Assembly: GCA_003222675.1 (NCBI GenBank)
Contig: QHWT01000045.1
Location: 1 to 64,000 of the forward strand
DNA from: Acidobacteriota bacterium
GTDB lineage: Bacteria > Acidobacteriota > Vicinamibacteria > Vicinamibacterales > 2-12-FULL-66-21
Length of the DNA: 64,000 nt
Direction: 5' to 3'
Shown here: one piece after another, positions 33,589 through 43,000 of the stretch
How the letters are laid out: the number at the start of each line of letters is the position of its first letter
Position numbering within the stretch: position 1 is the stretch's first letter
Notes under the pieces: generated by a model
What the model was told of the DNA's origin: nothing
The model's input: the letters and a program-made list of their open reading frames with translations, nothing else
Databases searched by the model: none
Translations under genes and position numbers: made by a program

Positions 33589-35007
33589 ATGCCGTTGCTC
33601 CTATTGGCCGCCGCGGGTCTGCTCGCCTCCGCCCTCGCGCTGGGCGCGCAGACATCGGCCTCGTCGACTTCCCTCGACTTCGAATTCTTCAGGGTGCGTG
33701 TTCAGTCTGTCTTCACCACGAAACGTCCCGGCAATGCGCGGTGCGTCACGTGCCACGCTCTGGGGACGACCATGCAGCTGCAACCGCTTTCGCCGGGAAG
33801 CGCGACGTGGAACGAAGAACAGTCGCGCAAGAACTTCGAGATCGTCCGATCGCGTGTCGTGCCGGGAAACCCGGCGGCGAGCCGGTTGTTGCAACATCCC
33901 CTTGCCGAAAGCGCCGGCGGCGATCCGCATCACGACGGGGGCAAACACTGGACGTCGAAGGACGATCCCGAATATCAGATGCTTGCCGCCTGGGTTCGCG
34001 GGGAGACGATGGGGAGCGTCGCAGCGGTGCACGGCAACGTCCGAATCATCCAGACGAACAGCGCCGGCGACAACGTGCATGTCATCGACCCGCTCACGAA
34101 CATGGTCGTTGGACAGATCAACGGGATCGAAGTCGGCCATGGGGCGGCTGCCGCGCCGGACGGCAGTCGGCTCTACTTCAGCAATGAAGCCGACACCACG
34201 CTCGATGTGGTCGACGGACGAACGCTGAGGGTCACGAACAAGATCCAGCTGAGTGGACATCCCAACAACATCGCGGCCAGCCGCGACGGCAAGCGAGTGT
34301 ACGTCGCGATCCGCGAAGAGCCCGGCGCCGTCGACGTCATTGATACGCTCGCACTGCAGCGGGTCAAGAGCATCCCCGTGAAGGGCGCCGTGCACAACAC
34401 GTACGTGACGCCGGACGGCCGATACGTAGTGGCCGGCAGCATCCAGGGCAAAAACGCGACGATCATCGACGCACAGACCGAACAGCCGCTGTGGGTGTTG
34501 GATTTCGAACTCGGCGTGCGTCCAATGGCGTTCGAGACGAACCCCGACGGCTCGACGAAGCGTATGTTCGTACAGCTCACCGAGTTCAATGGTTTTGCGG
34601 TCGTGGACTTCGCGACGCACAAGGAAGTGACGCGCATCGAGCTCCCGAAGCTTGGCCCCGGGAAGAAGCCGATCCTCGAAGGAGGCAACGCCTCCCACGG
34701 AATGGCAGTCAGCGCGGATGGACAGAGGCTCGTCGTCGACAGTCGTTTAAACAGCGCTGTCTACGTGTACTCGCTGCCCGAACTCACGCTTCTGGGCTCA
34801 GTCGACGTGGGCAGAGCGCCAGACTGGGTGACGCTGACGCCCGACGGCAAGACGGCCTACGTAGCGAATGCCGGGTCGAACTCCGTGTCGGTGGTCGATA
34901 TCGTCGCACTGAAAGAAGTCACGCGGATTCCGGTCGGACAGGTTCCGAAGCGGAACATCACCGTCATGCTGCCTTCACCTATGACTTCGCGCTCCGCTAT
35001 CAGATGA
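33589..35007 (+). CDS. secreted cytochrome c-like domain plus YVTN beta-propeller
   Basis: The 472-residue product has a signal peptide (LLLLAAAGLLASALALGAQ) and one haem-c site (RCVTCH, Cys52/Cys55/His56) in a domain reaching to about residue 140. A seven-bladed YVTN/Lvp-type propeller follows: HVIDPLTNMVVGQINGIEVG, YFSNEADTTLDVVDGRTL, YVAIREEPGAVDVIDTL, VYVYSLPELTLLGSVDVG, YVANAGSNSVSVVDIVAL. The haem suggests electron transfer; the propeller could bind a partner enzyme. The last ~10 residues after NITVMLP may be read-through of a small indel near the end. Confidence 0.85.
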   Translation: MPLLLLAAAGLLASALALGAQTSASSTSLDFEFFRVRVQSVFTTKRPGNARCVTCHALGTTMQLQPLSPGSATWNEEQSRKNFEIVRSRVVPGNPAASRLLQHPLAESAGGDPHHDGGKHWTSKDDPEYQMLAAWVRGETMGSVAAVHGNVRIIQTNSAGDNVHVIDPLTNMVVGQINGIEVGHGAAAAPDGSRLYFSNEADTTLDVVDGRTLRVTNKIQLSGHPNNIAASRDGKRVYVAIREEPGAVDVIDTLALQRVKSIPVKGAVHNTYVTPDGRYVVAGSIQGKNATIIDAQTEQPLWVLDFELGVRPMAFETNPDGSTKRMFVQLTEFNGFAVVDFATHKEVTRIELPKLGPGKKPILEGGNASHGMAVSADGQRLVVDSRLNSAVYVYSLPELTLLGSVDVGRAPDWVTLTPDGKTAYVANAGSNSVSVVDIVALKEVTRIPVGQVPKRNITVMLPSPMTSRSAIR

Positions 35008-35162
35008 GTCGGCGTTCTGAAAATGGCCGGGGTGCGTGCGCGACGCGATTTCGATTGCAGCCGTCGGCTCCCGCGCCCTCAACGACACGCGCGCGGTTGT
35101 GAATTCGCTGTGTCGCGGATCTTTATTCACGAAGCGCTGTGAGACCAACGTGGCGACCCAGT

Positions 35163-35396
35163 CTATCGCCTCCAGATCATCCAGACGAAACCGCCGACGA
35201 ACCCGAGCAACGCCGCCAAGAGGATCGACCCTGAGCCGATGATCGCGCCGGCACCCTCGCTGCCGGGTTGAGTTGCGCCAGTCCGAGAGAGAAAGATGGG
35301 CAGGGCAAGTGGGAGGACGAACCGGACGACCATCCATAGAATCGCCGTCGCGATCCCAGTCAGAACGCCGAAACCAGCCGCAGTCAAGTAGCGCAT
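35163..35396 (-). CDS. small membrane protein, unknown
   Basis: The 77-residue product has two or three hydrophobic helices (LTAAGFGVLTGIATAILWMV, IGSGSILLAALLGFVGGFVW) separated by a short polar loop, and a C-terminal WRR anchor. The upstream sequence has a small palindrome (GCCGATCACAATCGGC). I do not recognise the family. The helix pattern and correct topology signals favour a real gene. Confidence 0.6.
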   Translation of the reverse strand: MRYLTAAGFGVLTGIATAILWMVVRFVLPLALPIFLSRTGATQPGSEGAGAIIGSGSILLAALLGFVGGFVWMIWRR

Positions 35397-35488
35397 CGGC
35401 GCCGATTGTGATCGGCCGCAATTAAGATAACGTAGTCACAGGCTGGCGGAGAGAGTCGGATTCGAATGATCGGTTGGAGGGGCCTCTC

Positions 35489-36283
35489 ATGATCGGTGTG
35501 AAACAAGTTCAACGAAGTCTCCTCGTCATCACGTTCGCGCTCGCGGCTGCAAGCGCGTATGGCCAGGCGGCGCCGAGCAAGCAGAAACCGTTCGAACCAG
35601 TCAGCGGTCAGCCCGGGAAGGATGTGGTCTGGGTGCCGACGCCGCAGCCCACCGTGGACAAGATGCTCGAGCTGACGAAGGTCACGGCGAAGGACTACAT
35701 CGTCGACCTCGGGTCGGGCAACGGCATCACGGTGATTAGCGCCGCGAAAAAGGGGGCGACGGCACTCGGGGTGGAGTTCAACCCGGACATGGTGGCGCTG
35801 TCGCGGCGACTGGCAAAGGAAGCGGGCGTCTCAGACAGGGCGACGTTCGTCCAAGGCGATCTGTTCGAGGCGGACTTGTCGAAGGCGACGGTGATCACGC
35901 TGTTCCTCCTGCCGGACATCAACCTGCGCCTCAGGCCAAAACTGCTCGACCTCAAGCCTGGCACGCGGATCGCGTCGAACACGTTTGAGATGGGCGACTG
36001 GGAACCGGACGCACAGGCGGCCTCGTCACCTTGCACGACATACTGCACGGCGCTCGCGTGGGTGGTGCCAGCAAAAGTCGCCGGCAAGTGGCGGCTCGGT
36101 CACCAGACGCTGACGCTGACGCAGCAGTATCAGACGATTTCGGGCACGCTCGGATCGACTCCAATCAGTGAGGGCAAACTCAATGGCGAGGAGATTACGT
36201 TCGCGGCAGGGACGCAGAAATACACGGGCCGCGTGAACGGCACTACGATGAGCGGTTCGGGATGGTCAGCGACCAGAATGTAG
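35489..36283 (+). CDS. exported SAM-methyltransferase-like protein
   Basis: GGAGG at 35475-35479 fits the ATG at 35489 better than the upstream TTG. The 264-residue product has a signal peptide (LLVITFALAAASAYGQA) followed by a class I methyltransferase core: IVDLGSGNGITVISAAKKGA (SAM loop), LGVEFNPDMVALSRRLAKE, FVQGDLFEADLSKATVI. A C-terminal beta extension is rich in Thr/Gly. SAM is not expected in the periplasm, so export of an apparently intact SAM site is odd. The protein may be non-enzymatic or the signal may act as an anchor. This combination is seen in related proteins. Confidence 0.85.
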   Translation: MIGVKQVQRSLLVITFALAAASAYGQAAPSKQKPFEPVSGQPGKDVVWVPTPQPTVDKMLELTKVTAKDYIVDLGSGNGITVISAAKKGATALGVEFNPDMVALSRRLAKEAGVSDRATFVQGDLFEADLSKATVITLFLLPDINLRLRPKLLDLKPGTRIASNTFEMGDWEPDAQAASSPCTTYCTALAWVVPAKVAGKWRLGHQTLTLTQQYQTISGTLGSTPISEGKLNGEEITFAAGTQKYTGRVNGTTMSGSGWSATRM

Positions 36284-36429
36284 GGCGCTTCAGTTGATTC
36301 AAAAACGCTGGCGGGGAGAGTGGAATCGACCTTTGTCGCCAGCGACCCTGCCACCTGTCCAAAATCGTTGCCGCCCCTGGCGGCCGCGCCCGGCAGCGGT
36401 GGCAGGTCGAGATACCGTGCAGAAGTCGT

Positions 36430-36720
36430 CGATCGCCTGCCGCAAAGCCCGGACAGTGCGAAGTCCCAGCGCGGCGGCAGCAGATCGGATATTCCCGAAG
36501 TGTGAATGAGCGCCGAGGCCGTGCGGCCCAGGCAGTTCGCCGCCGCCCGGAGTCCCGGCAAATACGGGAGCCGAGAATCTCTGGATGACGCTCGAACACG
36601 CATCCGCAACGACCAGGTTGTCGGATTGGTCTATCGCCAGTCCGGTTGGGCAGCCAGCCGGCTCCGAGCAGCGAGACGATCCCGATTTCCTGAACCGTCG
36701 ATGAAAACCTTCAGGTGCGA
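36430..36720 (-). pseudogene. C-terminal remnant of an NHL/SBBP-type propeller, paralogue of the 45.9-kb gene
   Basis: The minus strand reads AGCPTGLAIDQSDNLVVADA and CSSVIQRFS, directly followed by APVFAGTPG and, across a frameshift, CLGRTASALIHT then FGNIRSAAAALGLRTVRALR and QAIDDFCT. The intact gene at 45899-47020 has the same blade and the same tail (APAFAGTPG, CHGRSISRLNHQFGNIRAAV, LPSVRALQQAIDVFC). The shared tail is a C-terminal domain found on various exported Acidobacteriota proteins. Confidence 0.7.
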
Positions 36721-36860
36721 CTGCGCGATTAGAGAATTGACACACTCGAGGAGGGCACGCACAAGATGTTGTGCCCTCCCACTCCTTCATTGACGGAACG
36801 AACATTGATCTGACCGACGACGGTAGCCATAGCCGTCCAACTGCTCGAGCACGGCGCCGA

Positions 36861-37925
36861 TCACCCTGCTGCCGCCGCGGCGGTTCCGCACTTCGGGCAG
36901 AAAGGAAAGAACACATTCCGCCGAATGTCGCAGCTCCTGCAACGGTCGAACAACTTCAATCCGCAGTGCACACAGTAGTCGGGTACCACGTCGCCGGTGG
37001 TCATGAGTGCGCGCTGGCAGGCGGGACAGACGTTGACTGTCATTTTCTTCAATGCTTCTTCAGGCGCAAGCGCCTGACGTCGCTCGGCCTCGTTCTGCTG
37101 TTCGACCTGACGGCGCCTGGCCAGATATGAGCGCATCGCTCGGATGATGTAGTGGCCGCCCACCGCCGTCATGGCGATGCCGACCGCATACCGCACGTAG
37201 CCGCCGTAACTCGGCAAGTACGGGACGAGCTCAACGAAAAACGTGAAGAGTGCAAAAATCACGAAGCCGCGCATCAGCAGCCAATACTCGCTGCGCCGCT
37301 TCTTCATCACGAACCACCACGCCACCACGAGCAGCGGCAGCGTCAACGCGAGACGCCAGGCGAAGACGCGAAATTCCTGGCGGAATACTGCTGACTCGTA
37401 CGCGTCCCTCGCGTCTTCCACCAACTGCCGCTCGGTCCTCTCGCTGGCCGCCAGCATCTGTCTCGTATCGAGGAGATCCTTCTCGATTCGTTCGAGGGCG
37501 ATCTGCGCCTCACGTTCGCTCGCCTTGAGCCGATCGAGCTCCCGCGTGCGCTGCAGGACCTCGGCATCCTGCCCCGGGTCCGTCGTGGCGGTGCGCGTCG
37601 CAATCCAGTTCGAGTAGGCGGAACGGGCCGATTGGTACGCATTGCTGACCGCCGTCAGATGCAGCGCCGCCTGAGCGCGCCGATCCCCCAGGTCACGCTC
37701 GAGATCCCGGAGGCGACGGATCTCGGCGCGTGCGCGCTCGAGCGGCCTCTCGTCGGCAAACTGCTCAAGGGTCAATGGCTGTTCGATCCGCGGCAAGTCG
37801 CCGATTATCGTGCTGCCCAACCCAATCAGGAACGAGGCGAACACCAACGAGACGATCCACATCGCGAGCCGGAACAGCCGCTCGGGAACGAAGAGACTCT
37901 TGAACATGCGTCTTCCTTCAGCCAT
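36861..37925 (-). CDS. membrane protein with coiled coil and double zinc ribbon
   Basis: The 354-residue product has one N-terminal membrane helix (LAMWIVSLVFASFLIGLGST), a long coiled coil (about 55-180, rich in ERARAEIRRLRDLERD), then three or four membrane helices (LALTLPLLVVAWWFV, GFVIFALFTFFVELV, YAVGIAMTAVGG). A cytoplasmic double zinc ribbon ends it (CPAC with DYCVHC, CRSC with PFCPKC). Zinc ribbons of this kind often mediate protein contacts. Function is unknown. The real start may be the Met six codons in (MFKSLFVPERLFR). Confidence 0.8.
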   Translation of the reverse strand: MAEGRRMFKSLFVPERLFRLAMWIVSLVFASFLIGLGSTIIGDLPRIEQPLTLEQFADERPLERARAEIRRLRDLERDLGDRRAQAALHLTAVSNAYQSARSAYSNWIATRTATTDPGQDAEVLQRTRELDRLKASEREAQIALERIEKDLLDTRQMLAASERTERQLVEDARDAYESAVFRQEFRVFAWRLALTLPLLVVAWWFVMKKRRSEYWLLMRGFVIFALFTFFVELVPYLPSYGGYVRYAVGIAMTAVGGHYIIRAMRSYLARRRQVEQQNEAERRQALAPEEALKKMTVNVCPACQRALMTTGDVVPDYCVHCGLKLFDRCRSCDIRRNVFFPFCPKCGTAAAAAG

Positions 37926-38298
37926 CGATCAGCGCGCAATGTGCGGCCGAAAGCCTTTCGAGGAGGGCCGCAAGTAAGATTGTGGGGAGACGATTAGAGT
38001 AGCACGTTCGGCGAGCCGTCGCTGGCGTGACGGATCCGGTCTCGGCCGGCTCGACTCCCAATGGAAATGTTGTAGAAACAACCCCGTTGTCACATTTGCG
38101 CGGGCTTGCATCACATTTCGCAAGTTCGCGTTTTGCTGTACGGCCGGGGAGCCTCCGCCTCCCGCTGACAGGCGAGCTGCCCTTCCTGAGACAAGGGTGA
38201 CACTGCCGCGGATCGTGCTGCCCCAAACCGAGCGGCAGAATCAGCAGATGAAGCAGAATGAGTAGAGTCGACTTCGATCGTCGACGGAGGACGCTCGC
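37926..38298. other. 373-bp divergent promoter region
   Basis: No gene-like frame. TCACATTTGCGC and TCACATTTCGCA occur in direct orientation about 25 bases apart at roughly 38090-38125 and could be operator half-sites for one of the flanking divergent genes. This is tentative. Confidence 0.35.
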
Positions 38299-39054
38299 AT
38301 GAGAACCAAGATGTTGGTTGTTGCAGCGATCGGTGTTTGCTTCATTCGGGGTGAAGTTCTCCGAGGACAGACGGCTCCTCGCGTCCGCCTGGTCTTCGAT
38401 CAAGCTCACGGCGAACAGCCACCGCCTGGGCAAATGGATCCGATCGCCAGGAAACTCGGCCTGGAGATTCAAACATCCGCCGAATCGATCAGCAGCCGAG
38501 CGCTAGAGGGCGCCCGCATTCTCTATCTCCGCGCTCCTTCGAAGGAGTTCACCGCCGTCGAGACAGAAGCGATTGTCGGCTTCGTGAAGAGTGGCGGATC
38601 TCTGCTGCTGGTACTCGACGAGGAGCGGCGGCAGTCCTTGGACAAGACGCGAGTGAATGACCTCATTAGCCCGTTCGGTATGAGGCTGACAGCCGACACT
38701 GAGTACCTGCCCAACGCTGGAGTGATCGCCAAGGCTGGGGAGATCAACAAGGCGGACCGAGAGGTGCCCTATGATGGCGGGCGCGCGGTCGAAGGAGGCA
38801 CGGCGTTCGCGTTTCAGCTCGACAAAGAGGGTCGCCCTGCGCAACCGTTTGCGGCCTACAAACGCCTCGACAACGGAGGGCGCATTGTGGTGCTCGGCGA
38901 GGGCATGGCGTCGCTGTTTCTGGGTGACCCCAACGGTGTGAGGCTCTCAGGCGGTCCGAATACTCCGACTACCTACTGGGGGAAGGACAGCGCCATCTTC
39001 ATGGAGGAAGTGCTGGTATGGCTCTCCGGGCAATTGGGCCGAGACAGGTTTTGA
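38299..39054 (+). CDS. exported GATase/DUF4350-like protein
   Basis: The 251-residue product has a signal peptide (KMLVVAAIGVCFIRGEVLRG) and a Rossmann-like core: RLVFDQAHGEQPPPGQMDP, ARILYLRAPSKEFTAVET, VKSGGSLLLVLDEERRQSL, NDLISPFGMRLTADTEYLPN, GGRIVVLGEGMASLFLGDP. This is the pattern of DUF4350/IFT52-type GATase folds, which lack a catalytic Cys and are thought to bind ligands or proteins. Intact, monocistronic. Confidence 0.7.
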   Translation: MRTKMLVVAAIGVCFIRGEVLRGQTAPRVRLVFDQAHGEQPPPGQMDPIARKLGLEIQTSAESISSRALEGARILYLRAPSKEFTAVETEAIVGFVKSGGSLLLVLDEERRQSLDKTRVNDLISPFGMRLTADTEYLPNAGVIAKAGEINKADREVPYDGGRAVEGGTAFAFQLDKEGRPAQPFAAYKRLDNGGRIVVLGEGMASLFLGDPNGVRLSGGPNTPTTYWGKDSAIFMEEVLVWLSGQLGRDRF

Positions 39055-39245
39055 CAATCACCATCGACGTTAATCGCGACTGTCCGTCGCAATCCCGGCC
39101 GGAACTAGTCGGCGGTAGCGGTGATCACCAACGGTATGTCCTGATCGAAGGCGTGGCAAACGCGCTCCGGTCGGCGCGAGCTGGACGTGGAGCGACTTGC
39201 GCCGCAACACGACGAGTGTAGGCCCTTCTTGTCGAAGCTGAAAGG

Positions 39246-39935
39246 CTACTGGCCTTGCAGATCATCGAGACGAAGAATATCGGTGGCAAATTCGCGCGCG
39301 AACTCTTCGTCGTGCGTCGACACGAGAATCGCGCGGTCTCCGGTCGCGAGGCGGCGCAGCAGTTCACCGAGTTCGGTCCGACGGGCGGGATCGAGCGACG
39401 CCGTCGGTTCATCCATCATCAAGATCGGCGGTTCCACCGCCAATGCGCGGGCGATCGCGACGCGTTGCGCCTCGCCACCTGACAGCTCCCGCGGCAGCGC
39501 GTGCGCGCGCTGCTCGATACCGAGCGAGCGCAGCAATTCGAGCGCCCGGGTTGCGGCGTCGTCCACTGCCGTGCCGTGTGCGTGGATCGGGGCCAGCGTG
39601 ATGTTCTTCAATGCGGACAGATGCTCAAACAAATGATGAAACTGGAACACGAGGCCCACGCGGCGCCGCAACTGGCGCAGCAACTCGCCGTGAATCGCGC
39701 GTCCTCCTTCCAGCATCAATCCGTCGACGATGATCAGGCCTTCGTCGAAGCGTTCAAGCGCGGCAATGGCGCGTAGCATCGTGGTCTTGCCGGATCCCGA
39801 TGGACCCATGAGCGCGACGAGCCCTCCTTTCGATACCACAAAGCTCACGCCGTTGAGGATCCGCCGCGCCCCCCGACAGACGTGCACATCACGGACCTCG
39901 AGGACCGGCGCGCTCACAGTGTCGGCGCCTTCCAT
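39246..39935 (-). CDS. amino-acid-type ABC transporter ATP-binding protein
   Basis: The 229-residue ATPase has Walker A GPSGSGKTT (44-52), Q-loop VGLVFQFHHLFEHL, signature LSGGEAQRVAIARAL, Walker B ILMMDEPTASLD and the H-loop His (LVSTHDEE). It belongs to the polar amino-acid uptake family. The ATG at 39935 overlaps the end of the permease gene by 22 bases; the GTG at 39917 would give a 4-base GTGA overlap. Either start makes the pair translationally coupled. Confidence 0.88.
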   Translation of the reverse strand: MEGADTVSAPVLEVRDVHVCRGARRILNGVSFVVSKGGLVALMGPSGSGKTTMLRAIAALERFDEGLIIVDGLMLEGGRAIHGELLRQLRRRVGLVFQFHHLFEHLSALKNITLAPIHAHGTAVDDAATRALELLRSLGIEQRAHALPRELSGGEAQRVAIARALAVEPPILMMDEPTASLDPARRTELGELLRRLATGDRAILVSTHDEEFAREFATDILRLDDLQGQ

Positions 39936-41416
39936 TGCCGCTCGAGCCGGCGCGCCGCACCGGCGAGCGGCAGTGACATGGCTAGGTAGATTGCCGCGCA
40001 CAACAAACCCGGGATCACCCAGCTGCCTAGGTTCGTCGCGAACACCTGCGTCTGCTTCGTGAGCTCCATCACCGTCAGCACAGAAACGAGCGACGAATCC
40101 TTCAGCAGCGCAACGAAATCATTCGTCATCGGCGCCAACGCCAGGCGGAATGCCTGCGGCCCCCGAACGAGCGTCAGCACCTGTCGCTCGCTGAGCCCGA
40201 GTGTGCGCGCTGCTTCCAGCTGGCCGACCGGGACGGCCTCCAGCGCGCTGCGATAGATTTCGCTCTCGTACGCTGCGTAGTTGAGTGCCAGCCCGGTGAG
40301 CGCCGCCGCGAAGGCCGGCAGTCGGATCGCCGCTGCCAGCCCGTAATAAATCACGAACAACTGCAGCAGGATTGGCGTGCCGCGCATCAGCTCGACATAG
40401 CCGGTCAGGGTCAACCGGACGAGAGCGGTCCCATACACGCGGCCGCTGGCGATCAGCACGCCAAGACAGACCGCGAGAGCCATCGACAGACACGACAGCA
40501 GCAGCGTGACGCCGGCGGCCCTGATCAGCGACGGCAGGTAACGCCGCGTCGCCTGCCAACGCGTCAGCGTCGCCACGCCGATGACTCCGTCGACCCCCGA
40601 AATCGGTGGCACCGGCTTTCCCGCGAGGAGCCGCGCATACAATCGAGGCTGATCGTCGTTCCACACGCCCCATTTCCGGAGGATGCGTTCCAGCGAGCCA
40701 TCACGCATCGCGGCGCGGAGGGATTCGTTCATCGCCTCGCGCAGCGCCCCGTTGCGCGACGCGAGGATACCGACGTAGTGTCCGACCGCAACGGTGCCTG
40801 GTTGCACCGTGATGCCGGACATTTCTCGGCGGCGCCGCTCAGCGAGCACGTTGTCCAGCAGCACGCCATCGACGCGCCCCAGCCGGAGGTCCTCGTAGGG
40901 ATGCACATCATCCTCGTACGACACTGCCTGAATGCCGTAGCGGCCCTCTGCGCGAAGTAGGATTTCATATGCGATCGTACCGGCCAATGTCGCAACACGG
41001 CGACCCGCGAAGTCCGCGAGCGTTCGGAGGCGTGCGACGTCGCTATCGCGCACCGTGAGCACTTCGCGGAATTCGTAGTAGGGAATGGTGGGGCACATCA
41101 CCGCCCGGCGGGTCGGGGTGTCTTCAATACCGCTCAAGCCGATATCGGCATCGTCGCGTTCGACCGATTGATCGATCGATGTGAACTGAACGAACACGAA
41201 CTGGGGTATCCGTCCCAGTCCGCGCGCGAGCAGCGACGCGATCTCGACGTCGAACCCGGTCAGCCGGGTCGGGTCGGCGGGGTTCGCCTGCACAAAGGGC
41301 GCGCCCCCTTCAGGATCGCCGGCCCACCGCAGCTCGCGCGGCGGAGCACTCGCGCTGCTCACGCTCGCAGCCGGGAAGCCAAGCAGCGTCAGCGCGGTAA
41401 TCACCTTCAAGTACAT
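39914..41416 (-). CDS. fused solute-binding protein and permease of an amino-acid ABC importer
   Basis: The 500-residue product has a signal sequence (VITALTLLGFPAASVSSA), a type-II periplasmic binding domain at about 28-265 (NPADPTRLTGFDVEIASLLA, ADIGLSGIEDTPTRR, YEDLRLGRVDGVLLDN), and a HisM/GlnP-type permease at about 290-495 (RAAGVTLLLSCLSMALAVCL, ELMRGTPILLQLFVIYYGLA, EAARTLGLSERQVLT as EAA loop). Fusions of this kind (GlnP-like) place the receptor on the translocator. With the overlapping ATPase they form a complete two-gene importer. The ligand is probably a polar amino acid. Confidence 0.9.
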   Translation of the reverse strand: MYLKVITALTLLGFPAASVSSASAPPRELRWAGDPEGGAPFVQANPADPTRLTGFDVEIASLLARGLGRIPQFVFVQFTSIDQSVERDDADIGLSGIEDTPTRRAVMCPTIPYYEFREVLTVRDSDVARLRTLADFAGRRVATLAGTIAYEILLRAEGRYGIQAVSYEDDVHPYEDLRLGRVDGVLLDNVLAERRRREMSGITVQPGTVAVGHYVGILASRNGALREAMNESLRAAMRDGSLERILRKWGVWNDDQPRLYARLLAGKPVPPISGVDGVIGVATLTRWQATRRYLPSLIRAAGVTLLLSCLSMALAVCLGVLIASGRVYGTALVRLTLTGYVELMRGTPILLQLFVIYYGLAAAIRLPAFAAALTGLALNYAAYESEIYRSALEAVPVGQLEAARTLGLSERQVLTLVRGPQAFRLALAPMTNDFVALLKDSSLVSVLTVMELTKQTQVFATNLGSWVIPGLLCAAIYLAMSLPLAGAARRLERQWKAPTL

Positions 41417-41518
41417 GTCGCGCGTTCAGTGAACCCTGATCGATTCGACACATTGCCGGTTTGTGTCGACTGCCACGGCACGCGTGTCATATACCATTAT
41501 TCCGCTCAGAAGTTAGCC

Positions 41519-41697
41519 TCACTCCGTCCGCAGTGCGACGATCGGGTCGACGCGGATTGCACGCCGGGCGGGCAGACAGCTGGCCAACAGCGCGGAGATC
41601 GCAAGCATCAGCAGGACCGCCATATACGTGAACGGGTCGCTGCTCAAGATTGAGTCGGGCTGCGTCGCACGCGCAATTCTGTTCGTCAGAACGGTTT
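41519..41697 (-). pseudogene. C-terminal scrap of an ADOP permease
   Basis: The minus strand reads SSDPFTYMAVLLMLAISALL, ASCLPARRAIRVDPIVALRT and stops at 41519. This is the last membrane helix and conserved tail of an ADOP permease. The sequence upstream of about 41697 is unrelated. Confidence 0.75.
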
Positions 41698-41849
41698 ACC
41701 GGGCATAGTGTCGGGTACTACACAAGAATGTTTGTGATGCTGGCTTGAGAACGGGCCGAAACATTCTTTCGCATCGGAGCGCCCACAGCGCAGCGCCGCA
41801 AATCAGCCGTTCCTCCGGAGATAGGGATCTGAGAATGCGACCAAGCAGC

Positions 41850-42163
41850 TCCTGCTCGCGTGGCCAATCGCACGGCGCAGAGTGGCTGCGGTTCGTCCAC
41901 GACTTTGAGCTGAGCCTCGAGCTCCTCTCGGCGCGTCACGTCCGAGACAAGTTCGTTCTTTGCCTCACTCGCGGGCAGCCGGTCGTCCAGAACGAGATCA
42001 GCAGCTTCTTCCTGCGCGCCTCGATCCGCGCGAACTCGCGCCTCGCAGCGTTGACGCTGGCGCCGCACTCCATGCTCACGCGGTTCATCTCCTTCGCGAA
42101 CTCCCCAGGAGGCGATGCTCGAACAGATTTTCGAACGTTCCGTCGTACTTCGACCGTTGCCAT
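41850..42163 (-). pseudogene. large serine recombinase, C-terminal remnant
   Basis: The minus strand reads GEFAKEMNRVSMECGASVNA, ARREFARIEARRKKLLI. After a frameshift it continues DRLPASEAKNELVSDVTRRE and ELEAQLKVVDEPQPL. This is the coiled-coil region C-terminal to the zinc ribbon of large serine recombinases (resolvase/integrase type). The catalytic N-terminal domain is absent. It lies about 0.9 kb from the tRNA-Asp 3' fragment, so the two may be relics of one integrated element. Confidence 0.6.
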
Positions 42164-42901
42164 TCATCATCTGATGACGGCGCGCAATGCGGCTTGACTG
42201 AGCGGCGAAATCCGCTTTCTGCTCCCGTTACTGCTGCGGCGACTGTGAAGCGTTGTTGTGGCAGCCAGATCGACGTCGCTCTCCGCACAGGCTGATCCAG
42301 ACGTCACGCATCGACGCGTTCGCCGCGGAAATTGAACCAGCTCAACCGCCGCGCTACGCTATGCTGCCTCCGTCACAGGCGATCCATAGAGTTCAAGCGA
42401 CTGATGGGTAGCGACGGAGTCCTGGAGCTCTGTTTTATGAACGTTCTGTGAATCGTCAGCAGCTCTAACTCCCACAGGAAGACTAAAGCAGATCACGAGC
42501 GCGAGGGTGCGGATGATGCCTAGAATGGTCGGCTACTGGGATGCACCCTGGTGCGCACGGCTCGTACTCCCGCGCCCGAATGGTCTGATTCGTGTCGGAT
42601 GGCGTCTCTCTGAACGAGACAAGATTACCAAGTATCTCCGAAGCGGCGTGCCCATCAACTCATTCGCGGGATTCGCAAGATGCCGTCTCTGCGATAGTGC
42701 TCGGGACCTGCAGTAACGCTAGGCCGGACCCCGGCTGCACGTCCGGGCTGGCGTGTCAAATGACGACAACGTGGAGTTCCGTCGGCATCGATGGTATCCG
42801 GCCCCGATTGAACCCGTGACGGCGGCGGCAATTTGCAAGAATCTGCAAGCCGTTCCGGAACACGCGTCTGCGACCGGCTGCAGACGGCCACGATGGTGAG
42901 A
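42164..42901. other. 740-bp stretch without a recognisable gene
   Basis: Lies between the recombinase remnant and the hairpin/tRNA scar. Open frames on both strands are short and unconvincing. The minus-strand 81-residue frame ending at 42756 is the antisense of the tRNA fragment. Confidence 0.45.
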
Positions 42902-42931
42902 CAGCCGACCCCGATTTTCCGGGGTCGGCTG
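42902..42931. other. perfect 12-bp hairpin
   Basis: CAGCCGACCCCG and CGGGGTCGGCTG form a perfect 12-bp stem around a 6-nt ATTTTC loop. It ends about 20 bases before the tRNA-Asp 3' half. It may be a terminator or a recombination structure; no T-run follows. Confidence 0.75.
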
Positions 42932-42950
42932 CGATGTGCTGTCGTTGGTT

Positions 42951-43000
42951 CCTGCCTGTCACGCCGGAGGTCGCGAGTTCGAATCTCGTCGGCCCCGCCA
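42951..43000 (+). tRNA. tRNA-Asp 3' half (integration scar, not a functional tRNA)
   Basis: From CTGTCAC (anticodon loop with GTC) the sequence continues through a variable loop, a T-arm with GTTCGAAT and the acceptor strand CGGCCCCGCCA ending at 43000. The 5' half (matching acceptor strand and D-arm) is absent, and the anticodon stem has one mismatch. Tyrosine or serine integrases that target tRNA genes leave exactly such 3' duplicates at one end of the element. The intact gene should be at the other end, outside this window. Confidence 0.7.
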
